From assembly GCA_029204225.1 (NCBI GenBank), contig CM055102.1:25646922-25710921 (forward strand): 64,000 nucleotides of DNA, given 5' to 3'. Below the pieces are notes generated by a model. That model worked only from the letters and a program-made list of their open reading frames with translations, had not been told where the DNA came from and did not search any database. The translations under genes and the position numbers were made by a program. The stretch is from Diphasiastrum complanatum (taxonomy: Eukaryota; Streptophyta; Lycopodiopsida; Lycopodiales; Lycopodiaceae). The first letter of the stretch is position 1; each line of letters begins with the position of its first letter. Of the stretch, positions 34,979 through 49,236 are shown piece after piece.

Positions 34979-36717
34979 GACCACCTCCAGACATTATCCC
35001 CATCACATCCTTCTTTCATAGCAGCAGTACTTGATGACACGGAGTTATACCATTATCTTATTGGCAGCATTGGGGATATTTTGATTGCCATTCTCCTATA
35101 TGCAGATGTTGTTGCCTTAGTCTCCTCGACTAGAGAGGGGTTACAAAGACAGTTGGACAGTCTTCATGGTTTCCGCACTAGTAGGGGTTTGCGGGTTAAC
35201 ATTGAGAAGACCAAAGTTATGGTCTTCAACACATCCAAGTCTTTCATGCAGTGACAAGAGCTTTTCCTAGATGGACAGCTGTTGGAGATTGTGTCATCCT
35301 ACACCTATCTTGGGGTTCTTTTCACTGGTCCTATATTTGGTAGGAGAGACATCCAGACTTGGAAAGGGACATGCCTCCTTGGCTTGAGCGTGTTTGCTTT
35401 TAGAGATTTATTCGGGACGCCCCGAGTAAGTGTCGGTTATTTGATACTTTTGTCTTCCCCACTGCATTGTATGTTGCAGAGACATGGTGCCCAGGGCTCA
35501 CCTCTGCTGATTGGGCCAGTATCTCACGCCTCCAGGTCCTTATGCTATCACGGATGATACGGGCTAAGCCCTATGTCCCGCACCAGATTATTCTAGCAGA
35601 GTTTGTTGTTCCACCTCTACAGCTTGATGCCATCTTCCGTCTCATCACATATAAACAGCGTCTCAGGTTACTTCCCACTGATGCACAGAGATATCCACAA
35701 GCAACACTCATATCATCTCAGCACCTTCACAGTCTGGACTATCACTTGTCATGGTTCTCACAGGCATCACGTCTATTGGATACTTTTGGCATATCTATCA
35801 CGGACCTCCCATCGGGTACTCACGATTATATGAGACGTTTCCTCTACAAAGCATACCTTCGTCGCACATGGCAGGGCCAATTAGTGGTTAAACCCAACTA
35901 TTACAGAACTAATTTCTTGGAGATGGATGACGTTCAACCACGCTATTTAGATTCTGGATTATCCCATGGCCTGAGATTCACACTAGGTCAATTACGAGTC
36001 TCATCACATCAGCTTGAGATTGAGACTGGACGTTTCCATGGTATCCCACGTGAGGAGCGGATCTGCCAGTTATGTTCACTGTCTGAGGTGGAGTTAGAGG
36101 AGCACTTTTTGTTCATATGTCCAGTCTATTACGAGATCAGAGGGAGATACCATTGCCTTTTCAGAGAGACTCATGTCACACTGCGGTCCCTTATAGCATA
36201 TGATGACCCGAGATGTGTCGCACTTATGATCAGAGAGATGTTCTTACTGCAACAGAACCTACACCAGCCATCTGTTCACCTTGATGCACAGCTCTAGATC
36301 ACATCGTATTTCTCCCGCAGGAGATCGCGGATGGACCCTAGATCGGATGATAGTGGCGATGACAGTGACTCTTTACTACATAGAGACCAGAGATGGTGTA
36401 CTACTCATATTGCCCATAGAGCCACTACTCAAAGACGACCTCCTTGGCGACGTTAGCAGCATCTATCGAGACCACCTCCAGGCGTTATCCCCATCACATC
36501 TTTCTTTCATAGCAGCAGTACTTGATGACACGGAGTTATACCATTATCTTATTGGCAGCATTAGACTTTTTAGACCTACTTTATGTTCATAGTATAGTAC
36601 ATTGCCATTTATTTCTTTTCTGTTACGAAGACGTTTCATACGCTCCCATTGTACCACACACTTGACATGTACTTTTTTTGGTCTTATATGCCTATTGGCA
36701 TGGAAGAGACATTTATG

Positions 36718-36788
<71 letters not shown>

Positions 36789-39336
36789 TATCTCTACCAA
36801 TTCTTATTGAAATAAGCCGAAGGAATGGAAAATAGAACCTCCAAGCATTGCAAAATAGTGATGAAAAATTAAATTTCCAGTAGCAACAAAAGTATCTCAA
36901 AACAAGTGTTCCCGAAGGATGATTATTTGATGTTAAAACCAATGTTCATTGCACCACTTATCTATTATACAACCCTAATAGAACATAGCAAAATACCTAA
37001 ATAGACTAACTTGTCATGCTTGCAAGTAAAATTGACAATAACATGTGATAGTTCCCAGTATCCAAGACTCAAAAAATTGGGTGTTAAACCTCCTCTCACA
37101 TCAAAATCTTTTAAGAAATTGACTGAGAATCCCTTGATCTAAGGGACAAACTACACATATGATTCAATGACTGAGATGATTAGACAAGTAACAAGACTAC
37201 GAGGGAATTGATCGCATAAAAAAAAAGTTTCTGATTATAGATCACGAAAACAACTCCTTCTGGGGAACCACATGCATCACCAAGAAGCCATTGATAAATA
37301 GTTCTTCAGCAAATCGTGACCCAAAGTTTATTTGAGTATACATCACAACAAACTTCATAACCAAGAAAACAAAGGTGCAAGACATCCCAAAAGCTATTGT
37401 GAATAGCCAAAACATTCAAGATCTATAAAACCCTGCACAAAAGAAACCATTCACCAACAAGCTGCACACCCACAATATTGACAAAAAGGACAATCAAAGT
37501 GATGTAAATTTAAAGCATAAACTACAGCAAAACTTGGACAAACTATTCTTTAACTATGTAACCATGTAAAAGCAAGCCACCAATTGATGTGATAGAGCTT
37601 ATACACTGTCTACGTTATAGTGCTTCTTATTAAGTTGTAAACACAACTTCACAATTATTAGAGGATGTGTCATAGTAAGTGTATTGATAATAACATTCCC
37701 TGTTTGCCTATAATTGCCAAAGAACACGCACTTTGAAACCACAGGACCAAAGAAAATACATGACATACATTAACCATCAAGCTAATAGTACAGGTTTTGT
37801 AAGTAAAGAGACAGAAAAATAGAGGTCTACCAAAGTTGGACCCGGCTGTAGAGAGGAGATGGCAATGAGCCCTCTGCCAATCCCAAGGCAACTTCAACAC
37901 CATGAAGCATCTCTTTTGTAACTCTGCGTACTCTTGTGTTTGGGATGCTTTCCTAGACATCAAGATTAAAAGACACATGTGACTTTTAAGGGACTATAAA
38001 CTTAAAAAAGAAGTGAAAAGATCAAGTCTCAGTTTGGAACTCACTCTGGATTGCATTCAACTTGTAAGGCTCAACTGTTATAATGCATGTAAGTTACTGC
38101 AAGCACTTGCATGTAGTTACAGGATGAAATGTTCATCATTTGCTTAGAGTGGTAGAAAAAATACTTGAGGCACTTTATTCTTTTGCCCGTATGCTGCAGT
38201 GCTGAAGAAGGTCCAGCAATGAGGGTTGTCTTCAAAAGGTAGTGAAAGCTTTGTTGTATTGTTTGCAATCCAAGATAGTGAATCCACTCCTTCAACAAAT
38301 GCACCATCTAGGTGGCTTGTACTCTCCATGTGTTTGGGTAAAGGGAGTGGCTTTTTAAAAGCTGCAAGAAGGGCCCAAACAGCACTCAACTCCAGCCTCT
38401 GGAAACACCAGCACAAGCACATATCGAAGCCTCCAACTGTTAAGATCTGATTGCTAAGACTAGTAAGACACTGCTAGAAAATATGGTGTTCAAATTGATA
38501 CTTGAGTACTACGAGATTAACGGAGAGGTCCTGACTACCAGATGGTGAACAACAGAGAAAGACCATAAAATTTCACAGCAGATCTTAAACAGCAAGGTTT
38601 AGTCTCTAGCCAACAACCACTAAAGCTTAATGAATCCAAGCCATCACCTCCAGTGTGGACTCCTGGAGGAGTATCCTACACAAGGGCCAGGTCAAAACTT
38701 CTGGATATTGCTAGATCAAATGAATTAACCCAGTAGCTTTCTGCTGGTTCAAAAGACAATGCTATATCACATCAAAAGGCTACAAATCAGTAGTAAAGGG
38801 CATGATTTCTCCATGTAGAACAAAATGGTTCCCATTGAGCAGCTACTGTAGCGACTTCAAGCCCTAGCCTGCGTGCATTCTCAACTCTGAAAGTGAACCT
38901 GCCAGATGAGATTTAACCTTTACACAGCAGGGCTAATTATCCTATGAACTTGTGAATAGACCACTTTCAGCCTTTTAAAACCTTGCTCATTGAGTGAGAA
39001 TCTGGTATACTCACTACACAGAGGAGCAAACCTGAATTTGCACAAAATTATATTATTCCTTAGATTTTTAGTGTTCCTTACATGACTTCAGCCTACACCT
39101 AATTTGGGAGTATCAACTTATGACCAGATTTTTCTATCCCCAAAGGTATTATATCACTTACTTGAATCTTAGTCATCTCATCACTTTCTTAGAAAAAATG
39201 TGATAGATTCTTGCTCTGGTGCTATTTTGCCCTTGTTGCATTGGAAATCTCCACCATTATCAAAGTGCCAATGTTTGTGATTTCATGGAAATAGAGATGT
39301 CTTAAGGTCATGACCTCTTAGATAAATAGAAAGCAA

Positions 39337-39400
<64 letters not shown>

Positions 39401-42400
39401 CCATGAGGTGATCTCATGAGGCCAGAAAACTACCGCACTATTATGGTTGGGCATATTATGGCAAAGGTTTATGGCTCAGTTCTTCAGACGGTAGTGAAGC
39501 CGAGATCAGACGCTTACATACTTTGGGGAAGGCAGGTTTCCGACCTCATTACTCCACCTCGGATCATATATTCACTTTGAGGTCTATTATTGAGGAGGCT
39601 AGGTCCATACAGGAGCGGGTATACTATTGTTTTGTGGATTTCCGTAAGGCCTTTGACTCAGTTCCGAGACACCTTATTCAGAGACTACAGGATCTTCGTT
39701 TCCATTTAGACACAGTCTTGGCGATTATGGGCCTATATGAGAGAGTGATAGGTTGTTTCCAATCTGAGGAGGGCATATCACAGCAAGTTCATAGCACCCT
39801 TGGAGTGAAGCAGGGATGTTCATTATCCCCTACTCTGTTTGGACTTTATATTAATGAGTTGGAGGGGTTGATTATGCAGGATGGTGGTGAGGGTTGTACT
39901 TTGTGTGACCTATTGATCTCGATTCTACTGAATGCCAATGATGTTGCACTCATGTCACGTTCCAGAGAGGGGTTACAGAGACACCTAGATGTTTTATGCT
40001 CTTTCTATTCACGATGGGGCTTGTCTGTGAACATTGCAAAGACCAAGGTTATGGTCTTCAACACATCTCGGGCATTCATGCAGCGTCAGGAGCTTTTATT
40101 GATGGCCATCCCTTAGAGGTTGTTTCTTCATACACATACTTGGGGCCTCATCTCTAGTCCAGCCTTTAGTATGAGACAAGTCGCTCTTGCTAGGTTGGGT
40201 AAGGGGCACGCATCACTGATTCACTAGTCTAGCTTGAGAGGTTTTGTTTTAGACGATACATATGTGATGCTTTGAGTAATTGTCACCATGGTCACACCAA
40301 CAGTTATGTATGCAGCAGAGACTTGGTGTACGGGTCTCACTTCCTCTGAGTGGGCCAATATATCTCGCCTGCAGATTACTATGCTTTCACGTATGATTCA
40401 AGCGAAACCTTCTGTCCCTCACTAGATTATACTTGCAAAGTCTATGGTTCCTCCATTACAGGTTGAGGCTATTTTTCGGATCATTATTTTCCTCCAGAGA
40501 CTGATGCAGATGATCTGCTCATGTGGAGAGATTGAGGACGAGGATCATTTCATTTTCAGATGCCCAATTTCTTACGAGATTAGAGGACGATACCATGGTT
40601 TATATCAGGGTTCCTCCAGGTCACTCCAGGCTCTGATCACATATGAGGATCCTCGTTGTGTAGCCTTGATGATACGTGAGATGATGCTTTTGAGACAAGA
40701 CTTACTCAGTGCCCAGATCAATTTGGATCCCTAGACCAGTACCACAGATTTCTTTTAGAGACGCAAACAGAGGCCCACAAACGATACAACATGGAATTTA
40801 TCATGGACTTTAAGTAAGAGGTAATTCAAGCTCGCAAGTAACTTCAATAATTAATTTCCTGATTTTGAATGGTCCATAGTATCTTTGGGCTAGCTTGGGA
40901 TACAACTTCTTATTGCCCTTCTTTTTCCTAAGTCTTCTCTTCTCAAACTTTAGGAGAACTAAGTCTCCTTCTTCATGATAAGCTATGGAGATATGATTAA
41001 TTTTTAGGTATTCTTCATAAAGCATCGGCAACCTTATTGTTTTTTTCCTGGGTGGAATCAATTGAAAGTGGAAGGTACTAAGGTAGTTGACCCACTCAAG
41101 ATGTTTTTTTTCAATAAGTTGTTGAGTGAGAAAGTACTAGGGCCTGAATGGTCCATCTTAACCAAGAAATCATTTCCTAAGAAGTAATGTTTCCATACTT
41201 TAAGGGCATTGATAACCGCTTAGAAGTTCTTTCTCATATATGTCGAATTGTAATTCAACATATCGCCATAGTTAATTTGATCGGTACGTTGACGAATTCC
41301 TCGATTTCAAGGAGATCCAGGGTGGATAATCTCCTACCAGATCTCAGATGCGTACAACAGAACAGGAAATAGGATTATTTTTGGTATTTTCATTTTCACC
41401 GGTTCCACCAAATGCTCCTATCAACGACAACGGTAATGGCGGTTTCCCTTTCCTCTTCCGTCTTTCACTTTTTCTGCCACAATTTTTTCTTCATAAGAAT
41501 CATACATAAATGGCCACGATTTCCTTATTTGTATTTTACTTCCTACTGGCACTGTTGGAAAATTCGCACAAATAGGATTACATGTGAAAAACATGATCGC
41601 CAAAAGTATGTTTTTGATCTTTTTCTTGTTCTTTTTCCTCAGATAATTGTAGATCTTTTCAACGTATGCGCGATCAGATGATGGATCTAATTGATGATCA
41701 AACCGATGCGATAATGAATCTCAGATCAAGATTAGATCGGGATCAAATAAAAGTCAAATGGATCCGAAGCGGTGTAATTGCAAATCCAAAAGGCAAACGG
41801 GAAAAATGAAAATAACATAAAAAATACATATGGGTTCTGATTGTCATATAGTATGCAAGCTACTAAAAGCTTAAATCAACAACACATGACATGCATGATT
41901 AAAACAAACAAAGAAAAAGAACTTGATGGCATTCGAATCCAAATCATTCTTGATACAGCTTGACAATGACCACTCTATTTCATGTTTTTCTTTGAAACAT
42001 CTCTAGATCTACACTTAAAGCATTCTTTTGGTCCCAATGGACAATCAATATGGTTAAGAATTGACTTTCCTTGTTTTACTAGTGTGGCCTTCAAAGATCG
42101 AATGACCATGACTAACTTTGGGTTGTATGTTCCTTGTACATGCGGCTTTTTGATTCTTTGCATGTCTGCTTCCAGTGTCTCATCGTCAAATTCTTCATCA
42201 TGCTGAGCATGAGTCTTGGTCTTCTTGATTCTCTCCAATTCAAGCTTCTTGATGCAAAAGGTCTCTTGAACAATGCATGGAGCTCTTTCATCTTCTTTTT
42301 GTTTCCGCTTCCATTACGATGATTTTCCTGCAATTCAATTCTTCTTCTTCTCGAACAAGAAGATGACGACCTTGGTGATGTAGATGGAGATGGCGATAGC

Positions 42401-43500
42401 GATGGAGAAGAGCTTGGAGCACTTTGTGAAGAGCTGGTCATCCTTGTTGGAGCAAAAGAACCTTCTTGACACACAAATTAATAGTATGGAAAAACTTGGG
42501 ATTCAGAAAAGTGCCACTCCCCAAAAAGGAAAATGGAAGCTACAATTTTTTATGGCATTGGGTTGGAAACAAATAAAAATCTGAAGATCTAACTCTCTAG
42601 AAATCACCTAGTTGTAGATGGTTTTCTATTGCATTGAAAAAGGCTTGTAAGAGAAAAAAAAGAGATAAGAGCAGATGGGAAGTCGATTCGGACGTAAAGA
42701 TGTGGAGTTCGATGGGTTGGCATCTTTTTTCTGCAAAAAAAAAGAAACTCTCACAATAAATTCACAAGATGTAAACCCTTAGCTCTGATACCAATGTGTG
42801 AACATCAAGGGAAGGTTTCCTACAATCTTTAGACCGATAAACTTATTGACTTGACTTTTATATAGAACATGTCTTGAATCATCTTGAATGGACTCAAATT
42901 TTTAAAATAAAACTTGAAAACAATGAATCACAAAAATTCATGCACAATAAATATTCACATGCAGCAAAAGCATTGAGGGATCAAGATGGGGAACACCCCC
43001 CCGAAGGATATCTTTTTATTATGCAAAACCAATTGACCTTTGCCAATTACAGATACATCGGATTCCCAAAAGGTCATAAAAGAGAATTTGGTTCCTTCCA
43101 ATGGACTTGTTTCCAAATCTAGCTTATCAAAAGCATAGGGTTTTTCTCATACGACTTTAATTCTTTCAACATGCAAAGATGAAGAATTCTATAAACTTGA
43201 CATGCAACTGGAAATAAGTAAACTATAGTTACATGCAAAGGCAATCATCAGAGTACTGCACGCATGCAAAAATTTAGAAAGACTTAATGCATGCATGCAT
43301 CCAGTTTTTGGGGTGTTTGGTAGTGGAAATCATGGATTGGGATCATAAGATCATTATGGAGAGTTCTTGATCTATGGAAGGCCGAGTATGGGGGAAAAAG
43401 AGCTTTGTTTCGTAATAAATGAATTGCTGGATTTTTGGTAGTAGTGGGCCAAGTTGGAGGAATAAGCCAGTTTAGTTTTTGGTGAAATGGATAGTGAAAA

Positions 43501-43548
<48 letters not shown>

Positions 43549-46455
43549 CAATAGGATAGGGTGTAGATGTTTTGAGTTTCCAAAGCCTTCAATCCAAATT
43601 TGGCACAGCCTCCTTGAGCCAAAGTTTCAAGCTTCCTTTCCAAAGCACCTACACACAAAAACAAATAAAGAGGAAGAACTAGAAAGCATAATCATGGAAT
43701 CCCCTTGGTAAGGGGGCGAGTTTTATATAGAGAGTGGAGAAGCATTCCAAAGTGAGTGAGGTGTCAAGTACAGGTGTATGAGGTGTGGGGAAGACTCCAG
43801 ATGAACTAAAAATGAAGTGGAGTGGATGGGTGAGGTGTATAAGTTTGTGAGAGTGAATGGGTGAAGTGTATAAGTTTGTAAGAGTTGTGAGGATGATTTG
43901 TAAGGTGAAGTAAGAGTGTAGGAGGGCGCCCCATTCTAGGTGTATATAAGCCTAGAAGCCATGTGGCAAGGTAGGTGGAGGTAGTTGGCACAAGGTTTAG
44001 ACCTGGCCTCTTTTTACATATGGATTTTCATTGTCACAACTTGGGAATTCACCCCAAGTGCAATCTTACTAGGGAAAAAGCCAATCTTATCTTGCATAAT
44101 AATCATTAATTCATTGGCATTTTATTCTAGAGGTTGCCCATCCTCAATCATGGTGGATAATCATTCATTGGCACTTTTTTCTAGAGGTTGCCCATCCTCA
44201 ATCATGGTGGAAAAGGTCAATAGGGTGATCAGTCCCTTGGCCTAGTCCCGATCTTTATAGACTCCTTTGAGCCTTCATTATAGACTTGTCATAAGCCTTC
44301 TTTATAGACTTAGAAATAAGCCTTCTTTGTTAATAGCCTTAAGCTTAGAAAGCTTCTTGTGTTCTTGTCCCTCAGGCACTTTCATGAGTACTTGCACATA
44401 CCTTCAAAGAAAGGTCAGTCCTTAAGCTTAGAAGGCTTCTTATTCTTGTTCTTGGTCTTCAGGCACTTTCGTGAGTACCTGCACATACCTTCAAAAAAAG
44501 GTCAATTTTCATACCATCAGACATGGCTCATAAAGGGTTCTTAGTTCTACAGGTAGTAATACCTGCACACTCAAATCATTAGAGCAATAGTTCATACAAT
44601 ATCCAAATAGAATAATGGTCATTGGTAGTTTCATGTCATCAAAGTCTATGTGAAGATGGAAGATGGGAAAAGCCTTTATTTCTTTGGGCATTATTCCTCT
44701 ACAATTTACACCCCTCCGACGCAAAAAGCGTTGTCCTCAAAGAATATTTCTCAAATAAGAATCTCGAATTTCTGGATACTCTTTGAAGAAGTCTTCTTCC
44801 ATCCATCTTGCATCCGTGGTTGGATAATTCTTAAGCTTGAGGAGGTATAGTGTTGACGTTTTTTCTTTTCTTTCAGCTCTGGTCTTGTAGATGAGAATCT
44901 GCTTAGGTTTCTTTAGTTCCTTGAACTTCAGGAGGTTCATCCGAAATTTCTTCGGGTATAGGACCATTAAATTTCTTTAAGAGACTTACATGGAATTTAT
45001 CATGGACTTTAAGTAAGAGGTAATTCAAGATCGCAAGTAACTTCATTAACTACTTTCTTGATTTTGAATGGTCCATAGTATCTTTGGGCTAGCTTGGGAT
45101 ACAGCTTCTTAATGCCCTTCTTTTTTCTGAGTCTTCTTTCTTCTCATCATGTTGAGCATGAGTCTTGGTCTTCTTGATTCTCTCCATGCAATTCAAGCTT
45201 TTTGATACAAAAGGTCTCTTGAACAATGGATGGAGAGCTCTTTCATCTTCTTTTTGTTTCCGCTTCCATTATGATGATTTTCCATCAATTCAAATTCTTC
45301 TTCTTCTCGGACGAGAAGATGACAACCTTGGTGATGTAGATGGAGATGGCAATAGCGATGGTGATAGCGATGGAGAAGAGCTTGGAGCACTTCGTGAAGA
45401 GCTGGTCATCTTTGTTGGAGCAAAAGAACCTTCTTGAAACACAAATTTCAAGGCCAATAGTATAGAAACACTTCGGATTCAGAAAAGTGCCACTCCCCAA
45501 AAAGGAAAATGGAAGATACAATTTTTATATGGCATTGGGTTGGAAACAAATAAAACTCTGAAGATCTAACTCTCTACGATCACCTAGCTGTAAACAGTTT
45601 TCTATTGCATTGAAAAAGTCTTATAAGAGAAAAAAAAAGAGATAAGAGCAGATGGGAAGTCAATTCAGACGTAAAGATGTAGAGTTCGATGGGTTGGCAT
45701 CTTTTTTGTGCAAAAAAAAGGAAACTCTCACAAGAAATTCACAAGATGTAAAACCTTAGCTTTGATACCAATGTGTGAACCTCAAGGGAAGGTTTCCTAC
45801 AATCTTTGGACGGATAAACTTATTGACTTGACTTATATATAGAACACGTCTTGAATCATCTTGAATGGACTCAAATTTTTAAAATAAAACTTGAAAACAA
45901 TGAATCACAAAAATTCATGCACAATAGATATTCACATGCAGCAAAAGCATTGAGGGGTCAAGATGGGGAACACCCTCCCGAAGGATATCTTTTTATTATG
46001 CAAAACCAATTGACCTTTGCCAATTACATATACATTGGATTCCCAAAAGGTCACAAAAGAGAATTTGGTTCCTTCCAATGGACTTGTTTCCAAATCTAGC
46101 TTATCAAAAGCATAGGGTTTTTCTCATACGACTTTAATTCTTTCAACATGCAAAGATGAAGAATTCTAGAAACTTGACATGCAACTGGAAATAAGTAAAC
46201 TATAGTTACATGCAAAGGCAATCATCAGAGTAATGCACACATGCAAAAATTTAGAAAGACTTAATGCATGCATGCATCCAGTTTTTGGGGTGTTTGGTAG
46301 TGGAAATCATGGATCGGGATCATAAGATCATTATAGAGAGTTCTCTGAGTATGGGGGAAAAACAGCCTTGTTTCATAATAAATGAATTGCTGGACTTTTG
46401 GTCCGAGTTGGAGGAATGAGCCAGTTTAGTTTATGGTGAACATGGATAGTGAAAA

Positions 46456-46529
<74 letters not shown>

Positions 46530-49168
46530 CAATAGGATAGGGTGTAGATGTTTTGAGTTTCCAAAGCCTTCAATCCAAATTTGGCACAATCTCCTTGAGC
46601 CAAAGCTTCAAGCCTCCTTTCCAAAGCGGTGGAGGTAGTTGGCACAAGGTTTAGACTTGGCCTCTTTTTACATATGGATTTTCATTGTCACAACTTGGGA
46701 ATTCACCCCAAGTGCAATCTTACTAGGGAAAAAGCCAATCTTATCTTGCATAATAATCATTAATTCATTGGCATTTTATTCTAGAGGTTGCCCATCCTCA
46801 ATCATGGTAGATAATCATTTATTCATTGGCACTGTTTTCTAGAGGTTGCCCATCCTCAATCATGGTGGAAAAGGTCAATAGGGTGATCAGTCCCTTGGCC
46901 TAGTCCCGATCTTTATAGACTCCTTTGAGCCTTCATTATAGACTTAGAAATAAGCCTTCTTTATAGACTTGTCATAAGCCTTCTTTATAGACTTAGAAAT
47001 AAGACTTTTTTGTTAAGGTTAGTCCTTAAGCTTACAAGGCTTCTTATTCTTGCTCTTGGTCTTCAGGCACTTTCGTGAGTACCTGCACATACCTTCAAAG
47101 AAAGGTCAGTTGTCATACCATCAGACATGGCTCATAAAGGGTTCTTAGTTCTACAGGTAGTAATAACTGCACACTCAAATCATTAGAGCAATAAGTTCAT
47201 ACAATATCCAAATAGAATTATGGTCATTGGTAGTTTCATGTCATCAAAGTCTATGTGAAGATGGAAGATGGGAAAAGCCTTTATTTCTTTGGGGCATTAT
47301 TCCTCCACAATTTACAAGAATATCTATCATTTAATGGTCCTATACCCGAAGTACCTCTTGAAGTTCAAGGAACTAAAGAAATCCTTAAACTTGAGCAGAT
47401 TCTCATCTACAAGACCAGAGCTGAAAGAAAAGAATTAATGTCAATACTATACCTCCTCAAGCTTAAGAATTATTCAACCACGGATGCAAGATGGATGGAA
47501 GAAGACTTCTTCAAAGAGTATCCATAGATTCCAGATTCTTATTTGAGAAATATTCGTTGAGGACAACGCTTTATGCATCGGAGGGGTGTAAATTGTAGAG
47601 GAATAATGCCCAAAGAAATAAAGGCTTTTCCCATCTTCCATCTTCACATAGACTTTGATGACATGACCATTATTCTATTTGGATATTGTATGAACTGATT
47701 GCTCTAATGATTTGAGTGTGCAGGTATTACTACCTGTAGAACTAAGAACCCTTTATGAGCCATGTCTGATGGTATGAAAATTGACCTTTTTTTGAAGGTA
47801 TGTGCAGGTACTCACGAAAGTGCCTGAAGACCAAGAACAAGAATAAGAAGCCTTCTAAGCTTAAGGACTGACCTTTCTTTGAAGGTATGTGCAAGTACTC
47901 ATGAAAGTGCCTGAGGGACAAGAACACAAGAAGCTTTCTAAGCTTAAGGCTATTAACAAAGAAGGCTTATTTCTAAGTCTATAAAGAAGGCTTATGACAA
48001 GTCTATAATGAAGGCTCAAAGGAGTCTATAAAGATCGGGACTAGGCCAAGGGACTGATCACCCTATTGACCTTTTCCACCATGATTGAGGATGGGCAACC
48101 TCTAGAAAAAAGTGCCAATGAATGATTATCCACCATGATTGAGGATGGGCAACCTCTAGAATAAAATGCCAATGAATTAATGATTATTATGCAAGATAAG
48201 ATTGGCTTTTTCCCTAGTAAGATTGCACTTGGGGTGAATTCCCAAGTTGTGACAATGAAAATCCATATGTAAAAAGAGGCCAGGTCTAAACCTTGTGCCA
48301 ACTACCTCCACCTACCTTGCCACATGGCTTCTAGGCTTATATACACCTAGAATGGGGCACCCTCCTACACTCTTACTTCACCTTCCAAATCATCCTCACA
48401 GTTCTTACAAACTTATACACCTCACCCATTCACTCTCACAAACTTATAAACCTCACCCATCCACTCCACTTCATTTGGAGTCTTCCTCACACCTCATACA
48501 CTTGTACTTGACACCTCACTCACTTTGGAATGCTTCTCCACTCTCTATATATGGAGAAACTCGCCTCCCTACCAAGGGGATTCCACTCTCTCATCGCCTA
48601 TGAGGACCCACGATGTGTCGCTCTGATTCATCCTACGGAGAGATTTATACGGGACATCCAGCATTTTACCTCACAGCCACTGATCACTTCATTCTTTACT
48701 AGGCGGAGATCGCGTGACTTAGTGCATGAGGACGAGGATTATGACGACGATGATGATGATAGTCGCTTGCATTCTCATAGAGATCAGAGACAGTGTACTT
48801 CTCACCATCACGTTACTAGCAGGATCACCAGACATCCTATGCAGAGACGTACTACTACACATGCTCATGCTCATGCTCATAGACGACGCCGGCAGGCTCT
48901 AGTGCCTTCTCATGTTGTGGCTCACATTACATCCTTTTACAGCAGCAGCAGCAGCACAGCACAATCTTGACATCTTGACATAGACACATATGATTATTAT
49001 GCACAGACACACTCTCGCATACGTGTCCACTTTAGTTTGTACTAGATGTTTTCTTTAATACAATTCTAGAGACGTTTTATACGCTCCCATGGTTACCACA
49101 CAATTGACATGTACTTCATTAGTCTTATATGCCTTTTGGCATGGAAAAGACATTAATAAAGCTTTCTT

Positions 49169-49236
<68 letters not shown>

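Larger units (their letters stand above)
34978..36784 (+). mobile_element. LINE B, 5'-truncated copy joined to the tail of LINE A
   Basis: It opens with about 95 bp (AGACCACCTCCAGAC...GGCAGCATT) that repeat its own 3' UTR at 36468-36562. It then switches to RT sequence just before the catalytic site (YADV where YADD is expected, near 35099) and runs to the 3' UTR and a (TC)n tail (36721-36784). Because it starts at the last base of LINE A's (TC)n tail, it probably inserted into that microsatellite. A stop at 35252-35254 and frame changes after 35330 break the RT. Confidence 0.8.
42797..47316 (-). mobile_element. Ty3/gypsy (chromovirus-like) deletion derivative with two LTRs
   Basis: On the minus strand the 5' LTR is 45774-47316 and the 3' LTR 42797-44710. 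The internal part (44711-45773) is only about 1.06 kb and holds a primer site (TTGGTATCAAAGC, 45761-45773), a gag start and then a chromodomain-like end (YLLKLKNYP...[15 protein letters not shown]). A purine tract precedes the 3' LTR (GGAGGGG, minus strand, about 44711-44717). The pol core is absent, so it depended on other copies to move. The next internal region to the left shares the 3' LTR, which is the tandem arrangement expected from LTR recombination. Both LTRs carry an (AG)n tract. Confidence 0.7.

Noticed and set aside
43985-44245. An 86-residue plus-strand protein repeated at 46639 and 48041
   Set aside because: It lies inside the Ty3 LTR and is repeated only because the LTR is; it has no coding signature, and its [10 protein letters not shown] duplication reflects the 57-bp DNA duplication.
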